DNA of 15,236 nucleotides. Source: JAVEVF01 sp034005175 (lineage in GTDB: Bacteria; Actinomycetota; Coriobacteriia; Anaerosomatales; SLCP01). The stretch is taken from assembly GCA_034005175.1 (NCBI GenBank), contig JAVEVF010000041.1:1-15236 (forward strand), given 5' to 3'. Positions 7,311 to 14,629 of the stretch are shown here, piece after piece; positions within the stretch are counted from its first letter, which is position 1, and each line of letters starts with the position of its first letter. The position numbers and the translations under genes are program-made. Below the pieces are notes generated by a model, which searched no databases, was not told the DNA's origin, and saw only the letters and a program-made list of their open reading frames with translations.

Positions 7311-7763
7311 ATGCTAGATCGCCTTGACCAACAGACAAAACGAATCCTGCTTGCGGTACTAGCACTCGTGCTGATCGCGGGCAGTGCGTGGGCGCTTGAC
7401 CTGACTGCACGGAAGAAGTCAGAGCGCTACGAAGTCTCCGTGACCTCGGGCGATGACGTGTTGGCGACGTTCTCGCTTGAAGACCTGAAGGCCATGGAGG
7501 CCCGCAGGGTCTTGATGCAGGGACAACTCCAGGAAGGCCCGGCCCTCTTGGATGTTCTGGCCGCTGCTGGCGTGGAGGATTTCAACTCCGTCATGATATA
7601 TGGGATGGGTCTGCGCGACGAGGGGCAGATCACTCTTTCGCGTGCCGAGATAAGCGAAGAGGTGCTCCTCGATTTCGCGGCAAGGGGAACGGTGAAGCTG
7701 TGCGGTCCCGACATCGCATGGGCTGACAGAGTGCGAGACGTGGAAAGGCTAGATGTCCGATGA
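7311..7763 (+). CDS. Membrane-anchored small protein, possible sulfite-oxidase-like (SUOX) fold
   Basis: A 150-residue protein with one N-terminal membrane helix (12-29) and an exported domain. The domain pattern LATFSLEDLKAM (51-62), GPALLDVLAAAGV (76-88), LLDFAARGTVKLCGP (119-133) and a final V.DVERLDV resembles the oxidoreductase molybdopterin-binding fold of sulfite-oxidase relatives. However, the fragment is short, and the Cys that coordinates molybdenum in sulfite oxidase is not found in the usual place (LMQGQLQEGP occurs instead). It may therefore bind something else or be only a scaffold. The ATG at 7311 has only a weak ribosome-binding site (CAGGA). Its stop overlaps the next ATG (ATGA), so it is coupled to the S-component-like protein. 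I see no clear promoter in the 70 bases before it. Confidence 0.7.
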   Translation: MLDRLDQQTKRILLAVLALVLIAGSAWALDLTARKKSERYEVSVTSGDDVLATFSLEDLKAMEARRVLMQGQLQEGPALLDVLAAAGVEDFNSVMIYGMGLRDEGQITLSRAEISEEVLLDFAARGTVKLCGPDIAWADRVRDVERLDVR

Positions 7764-8347
7764 GGGCTGCAGAACCCGCGCGCACCGTCTGGGGCCTCTC
7801 CCTGCGCTCGCGTATCGTCATCGCCCTCATCGCAGCGATGATCGTGACTGCCAAGTTCTATCTTCGCATCCCGCTCCATGTGCCCGGACACTCGGGCATC
7901 TTCTGGATGGCGCTGTTGCTCATCGGTGTGGGAATCGTGCATCGTCCAGGTGCAGGCACACTCATCGGGTTTCTCTCGGGTCTGCTTGCGATAGCGGTCC
8001 TGCCCGGCCGAGAAGGCATCCTCATCGGGCTGAAGTACTTCGCACCAGGCCTGGTGATGGACGTGATGTGGATCACGTTCGCTGGCCGCTTCGACAAGGC
8101 CGCTGTGGCGATGCTCGCTGGGGCTGCGGCCAACATCGCGAAGCTCAGCACCTCCTACGTCATCGGTTTGCTGGCAGGCATCCCTCATGGATATCTTGCG
8201 CTGGGCCTGGGTGTGGCAGCCACGTCTCACCTGGTGTTCGGTGCGCTCGGCGGATGGGTGGGCTCTATCGTTGTGAGGAGGCTCGACCGCACTGGTGTCA
8301 TCGACCGTCGGCCACCTTCCCCTCAGCCAGAAGCGAAGACCGCATGA
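7760..8347 (+). CDS. ECF-transporter S-component-like integral membrane protein
   Basis: A 195-residue membrane protein with about six hydrophobic segments (19-35, 46-62, 66-82, 91-108, 114-140 and 144-172) and a short hydrophilic tail. The size, the layout and the GIFWMALLLIGVGI / GAGTLIGFLSGLLAI segments resemble substrate-specific S components of energy-coupling-factor transporters, which bind a vitamin or metal and need a shared T-plus-ATPase module. No dedicated module is adjacent; cbiQ-cbiO about 6 kb downstream could supply one (inference). It overlaps both neighbours by 4 bases (ATGA at each end), so it is surely co-translated with the anchored protein before it and the propeller after it. 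The substrate is unknown. Confidence 0.7.
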   Translation: MRAAEPARTVWGLSLRSRIVIALIAAMIVTAKFYLRIPLHVPGHSGIFWMALLLIGVGIVHRPGAGTLIGFLSGLLAIAVLPGREGILIGLKYFAPGLVMDVMWITFAGRFDKAAVAMLAGAAANIAKLSTSYVIGLLAGIPHGYLALGLGVAATSHLVFGALGGWVGSIVVRRLDRTGVIDRRPPSPQPEAKTA

Positions 8348-10152
8348 TATCCGCACAGCAAAGACTTGCGCTGGCAGCGGGTATTCTGGTCTTGGCTCTT
8401 CTCCCTGCATTTCTGCTGCCAGCGCAGGCGTCGGCACAGCGCATATGGTCCGAGGGCACGCCTGCGCGGCCTCTGTCCGTGCAAGACACGGACGATGTGG
8501 TCGTGGCGCCTGTCCGTGGTGAGATGGCAGCGATCCTCGAACGCAAGATGCTCTGGGAGTATCGCCGAGGCGGAGCCGGCTTGTTTGAGCCTTTCTCGCT
8601 TCAGGGGCTCGAGAACGGAAACGTTCTCATCGCATCGCGCAGCAACGAGGTGCTCGAGGTCACGCGGTCCGGGCGCGTCGTATGGTCATACACCCGGCTG
8701 AACGATAACCCGAGTCTTCTCAACGTATACTCAGCGCAACGCCTGCCGAACGGAAACACGCTCATCACTGACCGTCGCGCGGACTTCGTCATCGAAGTGA
8801 ACCCCGCCAAACAGATTGTCTGGCGCTACGGTGTCACGCCTGAGTCTTTGGCACCGGGCTCGCTCGTGGATCCCTTCAACGCCACACGTCTCCCCAACGG
8901 CAACACTCTCATCACCGATAACCGGTTCGCCACACGTGTCCTCGAGATCCGCTCCTCGGATTACGATCCTACCGCACCCAATCTCGGCTATACCGAAGCC
9001 AGCATCGTGTGGCGCTACGGGAAGGACAATGAGGGCGGGATCTCCCCGGGGCATCTGGCCTCTCCCCGCTTCTCGCAACGCCTCCCCAACGGCAACACTC
9101 TCATCACCGATGCGGCGGACCAGGTCTTCAGCGGCCACCGCGTCATCGAGATCTCGCCGACAGGGGAGATCGTGTGGCAGTACGGGCAAGCTGGTGTCGC
9201 AGGAACGGACGAGGGTCTGCTGACAGCGCCGTCGTCAGCGATCAGGCTCGCCAACGGCAACACGCTCATCGGTGAAGGAGAGAACCGGCGTGTGATCGAG
9301 GTCGACCCCAAGGGCGCCGTCGTCGACCTTTACGGACCGGGCGAGTTCACTCCCGAGGGCGCGGAAATCGGCAACGCACGATCCATCTATCGCTGGCCGA
9401 ACGGCGCTACTCTCATCGCCGACCAGATTAACCAACGCGTGATCGAAGTCGGGTATGCGACATCAGGCGAGCTGATCTCAGAGAGCCTCACGCTCGGTCT
9501 GCCAGGCGTGAAGAAATCCATCGGGCGATTCGAGGTTCTCGCTGACACGCCAGCTGGCACCTCAGTGTCGATCGCGTACTCGCTTGACGGTGGACCCTGG
9601 GTGGCCGGCGGCCATGCCATCCAGCCACCTGATGGTGCCACCGCCACCACAGTCAGATACCGTTTGAGTCTGAGATCTGCCTCTGCGGCATCCACGCCCA
9701 TCGTTCGCGAGGTTCGTATCGCGTATGATGTGGCACCTAAAGACAGCAAACCTCCTGCTGGAGGCGGGGCAAAGCCTCCGCCCTCGGCTGGCGGCTCGAA
9801 GGCAGGGAAGTCGGGTGGCGGCAGCGGCACGCAGCACGCGTCCAGACCGAGACACCCCAGAAGCAGCCACGCCCCAGGCACGGCAGGTCAGACTGGTTCG
9901 GGTGACTTGCTCGTGGGCGATGCCGCACCAGAAGGCCTTGAGAGCGGTGTGACGCTCGAGGGCGACGGTGACCCCACGTACGCGCGCGGGACGCTGTTCG
10001 CTTCCTCCGCCCTCAGCGCCGAGGGGATCGGGCTCGGCGGTCTTGGCGCACCCATCGGACCTCCAGCGACACGGCGAGCGCTCGTGGTACTGACGCTCTC
10101 GTACCTCATGGGGTTTGGCAGCGGACCTGTTTCACGCCTCTTCCACAGATGA
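8344..10152 (+). CDS. Secreted beta-propeller protein with PQQ/arylsulfotransferase-like repeats
   Basis: A 602-residue exported protein. A signal peptide (core 9-24, cleavage likely after QASA near 31) precedes six propeller repeats. Each has an LPNGNTLIT-type strand (at 89, 134, 183, 248, 302 and 351) followed by VIEV...IVWRYG. A beta-sandwich-like domain follows (about 376-463), then a low-complexity Gly/Pro/Lys/Ser linker (465-520), and near the C-terminus a hydrophobic stretch (578-590) ending in SRLFHR that may anchor it in the membrane. The repeat type occurs in PQQ-like and arylsulfotransferase-like propellers; no catalytic residues could be assigned, so it may be a binding or scaffold protein. 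The start at 8344 overlaps the upstream stop (ATGA). An upstream in-frame extension over the S-component gene is a shadow. Confidence 0.85.
   Translation: MISAQQRLALAAGILVLALLPAFLLPAQASAQRIWSEGTPARPLSVQDTDDVVVAPVRGEMAAILERKMLWEYRRGGAGLFEPFSLQGLENGNVLIASRSNEVLEVTRSGRVVWSYTRLNDNPSLLNVYSAQRLPNGNTLITDRRADFVIEVNPAKQIVWRYGVTPESLAPGSLVDPFNATRLPNGNTLITDNRFATRVLEIRSSDYDPTAPNLGYTEASIVWRYGKDNEGGISPGHLASPRFSQRLPNGNTLITDAADQVFSGHRVIEISPTGEIVWQYGQAGVAGTDEGLLTAPSSAIRLANGNTLIGEGENRRVIEVDPKGAVVDLYGPGEFTPEGAEIGNARSIYRWPNGATLIADQINQRVIEVGYATSGELISESLTLGLPGVKKSIGRFEVLADTPAGTSVSIAYSLDGGPWVAGGHAIQPPDGATATTVRYRLSLRSASAASTPIVREVRIAYDVAPKDSKPPAGGGAKPPPSAGGSKAGKSGGGSGTQHASRPRHPRSSHAPGTAGQTGSGDLLVGDAAPEGLESGVTLEGDGDPTYARGTLFASSALSAEGIGLGGLGAPIGPPATRRALVVLTLSYLMGFGSGPVSRLFHR
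8608..9420 (+). repeat. Six propeller-blade repeats, two with a 30-bp identical core
   Basis: Six copies of the NGNTLIT-type strand are spaced 45 to 65 residues apart. The DNA of copies three and four is identical over 30 bases (8890-8919 and 9082-9111), which is more similarity than protein constraint alone would need. Confidence 0.8.
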
Positions 10153-10188
10153 CCTAGCGGCGCGTTTGACGAACGGGACGGAGATGCT

Positions 10189-10812
10189 ATGCACGTACTT
10201 GCACGCGTGGGCGAGAGTCTACAGGCGATCATCTACAGCGTCGCCAGCATACTGCTCTACCCGGTACTGGCCTTTCTTGTCCTCGGTCTTGTGCTGGCGA
10301 TGTATGAAGCAGGAGGATTCACGCTCGAGGCCATCCGTCGTCGCAGAGCCAATCGAGGATTCGACCTTGACGCGACCGCCACGAAACTCGCAGGACCATC
10401 GGCGGATGCCACGCTCTCACAAGTGCTCCTGCAGCTGAAAGCCCGTCCCGCGATGGCGCGTGCCCAGACCTCGCTGGGAGACGCCACTGACCTCTCGCGT
10501 ACCCGTACGCTCAAAGCGCTTGCTGATGCCGAGATCGAAGTCACGCGCCGCCTTGAGCACACTCGGGTCCTCGTGCGCATCGGCCCCATGCTCGGGCTCA
10601 TGGGAACCCTCATACCAATCAGTCCCGCGCTAGTGGGGCTCGCTCAAGGAGATGTCGACACCCTCGCAAACAACCTCGTCATCGCCTTCTCGACCACCGT
10701 GGTGGGCCTGCTCATCGCGGGTGTCGCCTATATGATCACATCTGTCCGCACAAGGCTCTACCAGCAAGATATCGTCGACCTCGAGTATCTTCTTGACCGA
10801 GCGGAGGTGTGA
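10189..10812 (+). CDS. MotA/TolQ/ExbB-family proton channel
   Basis: A 207-residue membrane protein of the family that couples proton flow to mechanical work with an ExbD/TolR/MotB partner. One N-terminal helix (15-40), a cytoplasmic region (45-125) and two helices (about 128-150 and 162-184) match ExbB topology. The conserved pore region is visible as GPMLGLMGTLIP (132-143, Thr140) and AFSTTVVGLLIAGVAY (166-181, Thr169/Thr170), equivalent to the family's channel threonines. GGAG lies 5 bases before the ATG at 10189. The next gene begins 3 bases after the stop and encodes a probable partner. In diderms such motors energise the outer membrane; here the partners look surface-exposed and no outer-membrane protein is visible in this window. 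Confidence 0.88.
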   Translation: MHVLARVGESLQAIIYSVASILLYPVLAFLVLGLVLAMYEAGGFTLEAIRRRRANRGFDLDATATKLAGPSADATLSQVLLQLKARPAMARAQTSLGDATDLSRTRTLKALADAEIEVTRRLEHTRVLVRIGPMLGLMGTLIPISPALVGLAQGDVDTLANNLVIAFSTTVVGLLIAGVAYMITSVRTRLYQQDIVDLEYLLDRAEV

Positions 10813-10815
10813 CGG

Positions 10816-11172
10816 GTGGAGCGCCCTTACACACCGTCGCTACTCGAACGGCACCGACGTATCACGCCGGATGTTCACCTGGATCCCATGGAGCCGATGG
10901 GCAACCTCTTCGATGTGGCGGTGCTGATCGCAGTGGGCTTCCTCGTTGTCGCGCTCTCAGGATTCGGCTTGCGTGAGCTGCTGTCGGCCGAAGACATCAC
11001 GATCGTGAAGAATCCCGGCACACCCGAGATGGAGATCATCCGAAAAGAGGGCCGTGAGATAGAACGGCTGACCACGACAGATACCATAGCCGAGGGCTCT
11101 GGGACACCGATTGGAACGGTGTTCCGCCTTCAGGACGGCCGAGTCATCTGGGTCCCAGACAACGGAGAGTAG
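10816..11172 (+). CDS. DUF2149-type protein, ExbD-like single-helix partner
   Basis: A 118-residue protein with a short cytoplasmic N-terminus, one membrane helix (about 33-50) and an extracytoplasmic tail of about 65 residues. An Asp sits at the entry of the helix (NLFDVAVLIAVGFLVVAL, Asp33), the position of the proton-carrying Asp of ExbD/TolR/MotB. The tail ends in GTPIGTVFRLQDGRVIWVP. The layout and the ExbB gene directly upstream match DUF2149 proteins as I recall them, which are typically paired with MotA/TolQ/ExbB proteins, including in methanogens. The start is a GTG with GGAGG 8 bases upstream. The equivalence to ExbD is an inference from topology and position, not from detectable sequence homology. 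Confidence 0.75.
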   Translation: MERPYTPSLLERHRRITPDVHLDPMEPMGNLFDVAVLIAVGFLVVALSGFGLRELLSAEDITIVKNPGTPEMEIIRKEGREIERLTTTDTIAEGSGTPIGTVFRLQDGRVIWVPDNGE

Positions 11173-11177
11173 AAGCC

Positions 11178-11912
11178 ATGCGAGTGTATGTCTGCTTTGA
11201 CGATACCGACAACATTGATGCACCACGCGGCACTGGGAAGCTCGGCAGATGGTTCGCGGATGAGTTGCCTGAGGGCTGTTCCATGGCAGGAGTGGTGCGC
11301 CAACAACTGCTCGTCGACGACCGGATACCGTACACCTCCCACAACAGCTCGGCATGTGTCGTGATAGAGGCCCCTGACGTTTCCTTCATCCCGACGCTCG
11401 TCGAACGGGGTATCGCGCATCTCGAGCGTCACGCACTTGAAGGCAGCGACCCCGGCATCTGCGTGGTTGCCGAGGGTGCGCCCGCTCTTGCAGTACTGAT
11501 GGATTTCGGCAGGCGCGCAGCGGTGGAGGTCGTGACACAGGCCGAGGCCATGAAGGCCGCCGCAGGCACGCACCTGTCGGGGCATGGCGGCACCAACGAC
11601 GGCATCATCGGTGCCGCGGCCGGCGTCGGGCTGACCGCTTGGGGATGGTCGGGCCGGTATATCGAGTATGGGGCGTTGCGCGAGTATCCCGAGCAGGTTG
11701 ACGTAGCTCGGCTTCTCGCCGAGGGCATGCACGTGCTCCCCATCGACCGCAACGTGGTCTCGCCCAAGATGAGCGATACCGTGGACACGGCGGGCTGGCT
11801 AAGACCCCGTCTGTGGGGAGGAAGGCCATGCGTCCCCGTCACGTTGCGCAGTCCCGGCGAGTGGCTCGCCATCGGCAAGCAGCACGCGGGTGGCACGGAG
11901 CCAGCAGCCTAG
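11178..11912 (+). CDS. TiaS-like protein with FDDTDN motif
   Basis: A 244-residue soluble protein beginning MRVYVCFDDTDN. This matches the nucleotide-binding start of archaeal TiaS, the enzyme that makes 2-agmatinylcytidine in tRNA-Ile2. A second TiaS-like stretch, GTNDGIIGAAAGVGL (138-152), corresponds to the GNxRGLIGA region. The OB-fold and zinc ribbon of full-length TiaS are absent (TiaS is over 400 residues), so it probably does not modify tRNA in the known way; bacteria use TilS for that job. It begins 5 bases after the DUF2149 stop, with GGAG 10 bases upstream, so it belongs to the operon and may supply an ATP-dependent or small-molecule kinase-like activity to it. It ends 9 bases from the convergent LysR gene. 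Confidence 0.7.
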   Translation: MRVYVCFDDTDNIDAPRGTGKLGRWFADELPEGCSMAGVVRQQLLVDDRIPYTSHNSSACVVIEAPDVSFIPTLVERGIAHLERHALEGSDPGICVVAEGAPALAVLMDFGRRAAVEVVTQAEAMKAAAGTHLSGHGGTNDGIIGAAAGVGLTAWGWSGRYIEYGALREYPEQVDVARLLAEGMHVLPIDRNVVSPKMSDTVDTAGWLRPRLWGGRPCVPVTLRSPGEWLAIGKQHAGGTEPAA

Positions 11913-11918
11913 CCGACA

Positions 11919-11932
11919 AGCTCAGCCGAGCT
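11919..11932. terminator. Weak hairpin between convergent genes
   Basis: AGCTC and GAGCT form a 5-bp stem with the loop AGCC, overlapping the lysR stop codon and lying just beyond the TiaS-like gene. It is small and lacks a clear T-tract, so termination here is uncertain. Confidence 0.25.
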
Positions 11933-12812
11933 GCTCTTTCAGGTAGCCACTGAACGCCTCGGCGGCGCGGGTGAGAGTCGTGCGAGGCACGACGAGGTAC
12001 AGCGGGCGAGACACCGGGAACCCCGCAACCGGCACCGTGGCGATCGTGCGCGTCTCAAGCGCCTTGCACGCGACCCACGAGCTAACCATAGCCAGACCCA
12101 ACCCGCCCTCCACAGCGCTCACGATTGCTTCCCCAGTGCCGAGCTCGGTCACGGCGTGCAACTCGCTGGGGTCAGCTCCCATCTCGCGCAAGGCGTCCTC
12201 GGCGACCTGCCGGGTGGCCGAGCCCTCCTCCCGCAGGACGAAGGGTTCGGCGAGCGCCTCCTCGAGGCTCACGTGTTGTGCTGCGGCGAAGCGGTGAGCG
12301 GCGGAACACACCATCACGACGTCGTCGGAGCCAAGTGGCTGGAAATCCACCCGCGAACCCTTCACCATCCCGCCTGTCATGCCGAGATCAGCCTCCCCCT
12401 CGGCAACCGCCTTTACCACGCCTGCCGTATCGGCGATGCCAAGCGAGATGGTGACCTCAGGATTGACCGCCAAGAAGCCCCCCAGATGGCGAGGAAGCAG
12501 ATACTGCCCGGGCGTGGTGCTCGCAACAAGTGAGAGCCGACCGCTCACCGTCTCCGTCAATCGCCCGAGGTTCTCACGTGCGTACTCAAGTTCAGCGAGC
12601 ACCTTGCGTGCATGTGGCAGGAACGCAGCTCCCGCCTCGGTGAGACCGACATGCCGATAGGCCCGGTCAAGCAGTGTCACGCCGAGGTCAGCCTCGAGGG
12701 CCTGTAGCTGCATGGTCACCGCAGGCTGGGATACGTCCATCTGTTGGGCAGCAGCCGAGAACGAACCATGGTCGACGACCATCACGAAAGCTCTGATTTG
12801 TGGAAGGTTCAC
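11922..12812 (-). CDS. LysR-family transcriptional regulator
   Basis: A 296-residue regulator. An N-terminal winged helix-turn-helix (residues 2-60, with SFSAAAQQMDVSQPAVTMQLQ as the recognition part) is followed by a LysR substrate-binding domain (about 90-290) with LREEGSATR (193-201) and GEAIVSAVEGGLGLAMVSS (227-245). The latter motifs resemble the CysL-like branch. I start at the GTG at 12812 (AGGGGGC upstream) because the family begins directly with NLPQIRAF. An in-frame ATG further upstream (12905) would add a non-family extension. It is divergent from cbiM with 210 bases between starts, so cbiMQO regulation is plausible. The inducer is unknown. Confidence 0.88.
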   Translation of the reverse strand: MNLPQIRAFVMVVDHGSFSAAAQQMDVSQPAVTMQLQALEADLGVTLLDRAYRHVGLTEAGAAFLPHARKVLAELEYARENLGRLTETVSGRLSLVASTTPGQYLLPRHLGGFLAVNPEVTISLGIADTAGVVKAVAEGEADLGMTGGMVKGSRVDFQPLGSDDVVMVCSAAHRFAAAQHVSLEEALAEPFVLREEGSATRQVAEDALREMGADPSELHAVTELGTGEAIVSAVEGGLGLAMVSSWVACKALETRTIATVPVAGFPVSRPLYLVVPRTTLTRAAEAFSGYLKEQLG

Positions 12813-12919
12813 GACCTGCCCCCTCACACTGGGATTCGGCTGTTGCCGACTGTCGGGCTCCTCTGAAGTGGCCTTAACATGCTGGACCGGCCAAGGTGCA
12901 CGCATAACGACTGACATGT

Positions 12920-12931
12920 GATGGTACCATC
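12920..12931. promoter_or_regulatory. 12-bp perfect palindrome in the lysR-cbiM intergenic region
   Basis: GATGGTACCATC is a perfect 12-bp palindrome flanked by ACATG (12914-12918) and CATGT (12935-12939), giving a larger imperfect dyad of about 26 bp. It lies 108 bases before lysR and 92 bases before cbiM, a suitable place for an operator of the LysR protein. It lacks a clear T-N11-A core, so this is a candidate only. Confidence 0.35.
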
Positions 12932-13022
12932 CTCCATGTTCATGCGGATTGACGGTTCTCACATCACGACCACGCAGGGCGCGGGGCGCGTTCGGCCACG
13001 AGAGGAAGGGACAGGGGACTCC

Positions 13023-13829
13023 ATGTCGCACATCCACATTCCGGATGGCGTGCTTCCTCTATGGTTGTGGGCTGCAGGGTGGATTCTCGCGCTGGCATTG
13101 CTCTTCTTGGCGGCGCGTGCGTCATCGGGCCCTGACGCTCGCCGCAAAGTCCCGCTCATCGGGGTCATCGCTGCCCTCATGCTCGTCGCGATGTCCTGGG
13201 AGATCGTGCCGATCGCCTACCATGTGAACCTCTCGGTGATCGGCGGCATCCTCCTCGGCCCGCCCTTATCGGTGATCGCCGCGTTCATCGTGGTGGTGGT
13301 GCTTGCGATGCTCGGCCATGGTGGCGTGACAGTCGCGGGGCTCAACGCCATCGTGCTTGGCGTCGAGATGGTGTTGGGGTGGGCTCTCTTCCGCGGAGCA
13401 GTCGGCGTTCTCGGCCGCAGACACGCCGCTCTCAGTACGGGCCTTGCAACGGTCGTGACGCTGGCGCTCACAACCACGATGGTGGTGGGCCTCGTATGGG
13501 TGGCTGGAGCGACAGGTGGGGCATCAGGAGGCGAAACCGGCATGCTGGAGCCTACGTCCTTGCAGCTCCCTAACCCTTTCTCGAAGGGCACGCAAGAACC
13601 TCACTCACCAGCGGATGAGCACGGTCACGAGCATGACGTGTCGTCGCTTTCGGCTGCACGGTTCGCAGCCGTTGCATACACGCTCGGACCTATCGGTTGG
13701 CTGCTCGAAGCGCTCATCGGCGCCGCAGTGATCGGCTACGTAGCACGCGTGCGGCCCGCGATGGTGTTCGAGGGTGCGCTCGCCGAGAAAGACCCTCACA
13801 TCCCCAGCCACGAAAGCGCTGGCTGCTGA
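13023..13829 (+). CDS. cbiM: CbiM-type cobalt/nickel ECF transporter S component
   Basis: A 268-residue membrane protein starting MSHIHIPDG, the metal-coordinating N-terminus typical of CbiM, where the N-terminal His binds Co(II)/Ni(II). Conserved LGHGGVTVAGLNAI (97-110) and the final EALIGAAVIGYVARVRP (229-245) are present. A His/acid-rich loop DEHGHEHD (198-205) is inserted before the last helix and could bind metal. About six to seven helices are visible. The ATG at 13023 has AGGGG about 5 bases upstream; an upstream in-frame start (12918) would add a non-family tail. It is coupled to cbiQ by TGATG. No cbiN is seen. Co versus Ni cannot be decided from sequence. Confidence 0.92.
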   Translation: MSHIHIPDGVLPLWLWAAGWILALALLFLAARASSGPDARRKVPLIGVIAALMLVAMSWEIVPIAYHVNLSVIGGILLGPPLSVIAAFIVVVVLAMLGHGGVTVAGLNAIVLGVEMVLGWALFRGAVGVLGRRHAALSTGLATVVTLALTTTMVVGLVWVAGATGGASGGETGMLEPTSLQLPNPFSKGTQEPHSPADEHGHEHDVSSLSAARFAAVAYTLGPIGWLLEALIGAAVIGYVARVRPAMVFEGALAEKDPHIPSHESAGC

Positions 13830-14629
13830 TGCATATCGGCCGCATCGACGAGTCCGCTGTCCTCGGCAGTTCGTGGCTTCACAGAGTGTCGCCGGTGAGC
13901 AAGCTTGTGGCTTTCGCGTTTCTGCTCGCGGCAGTCATCACCAGCTGGAACGCGCTCCTCCTCGCATCGCTAGCCATCATGCTTGCAACCATCGCGATAT
14001 CGGCACGGTTGGATGGCCGACTCATCATTCCCCTTGCGGGCTACCCGGCTTTGTTCGCCATCATCTTCGCATTCAGCGCGTCTACCAGCTTGCTTGGTGG
14101 CGCTACCGTTGTGCTGAAGGCCGTCGTCGCCGCGCTCGGCGCCATCATCGTCATCCTCACGACGCCATACCCCTCCGTCTTCGCGCCTATCCAGCGCATC
14201 GTGCCAGCCATAGTGGGCGATGCGCTGCTCATGACGTACCGCTCGCTCTTCTTGTTGTTCGAGAAGTTCGGGAACTTGATCACGGCAGCGCGCCTGCGCG
14301 CCGGGCTGCGTTTCGGACACCCTCTGCGCTCCGCGCGCATGACCACCCGTGCGCTTGCCGGTCTGCTCGTATACTCATTCGACCTCTCCCAGCGCTCGTA
14401 CGACATCATGCGCGTGCGTGGATACGAGGGACGGCTGTATGTCACGTTGGCGAAGAGCAGCGCTCCGCACGCTGATGTCGCACTCATCGCCGGTGCTGCG
14501 ATAGCGTTCGCCACCTCGGTGTTCTGGAGAGTGCAGTGGCAAGCCCTCAACCCCTACAGCTGGATCCTCGCTCTCCTCTCGGCGGCGGGCCTTGCTGTCG
14601 CACTGATGATGAAAGGACGTCACGCGTGA
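13829..14629 (+). CDS. cbiQ: CbiQ energy-coupling-factor transmembrane (T) component
   Basis: A 266-residue integral membrane protein that links the S component to the ATPase. Hydrophobic helices span about 25-55, 63-85, 89-110 and 235-262. Two coupling motifs are visible: AARLRAGLRFG at about 152-162 and MRVRGYEGR at about 194-202 (the A/V-R-G type motifs that dock onto the ATPase). The start ATG overlaps the cbiM stop by one base (TGATG) and the stop overlaps the cbiO GTG, so cbiMQO is translated as a coupled unit. The T module could be shared with other S components encoded elsewhere, including the one at 7760-8347. Confidence 0.92.
   Translation: MHIGRIDESAVLGSSWLHRVSPVSKLVAFAFLLAAVITSWNALLLASLAIMLATIAISARLDGRLIIPLAGYPALFAIIFAFSASTSLLGGATVVLKAVVAALGAIIVILTTPYPSVFAPIQRIVPAIVGDALLMTYRSLFLLFEKFGNLITAARLRAGLRFGHPLRSARMTTRALAGLLVYSFDLSQRSYDIMRVRGYEGRLYVTLAKSSAPHADVALIAGAAIAFATSVFWRVQWQALNPYSWILALLSAAGLAVALMMKGRHA

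Noticed and set aside
7427..8437. Minus-strand open frame of 336 codons across the anchored and S-like genes
   Set aside because: Antisense to three coupled genes with overlapping stop/start codons; composition is shadow-like (Arg/Ser/His-rich).
12980..13022. Possible NiCo-type riboswitch upstream of cbiM (GGGACAGGGGAC)
   Set aside because: Only one purine-rich block is present and no four-helix junction could be drawn; it is better read as the cbiM ribosome-binding region.
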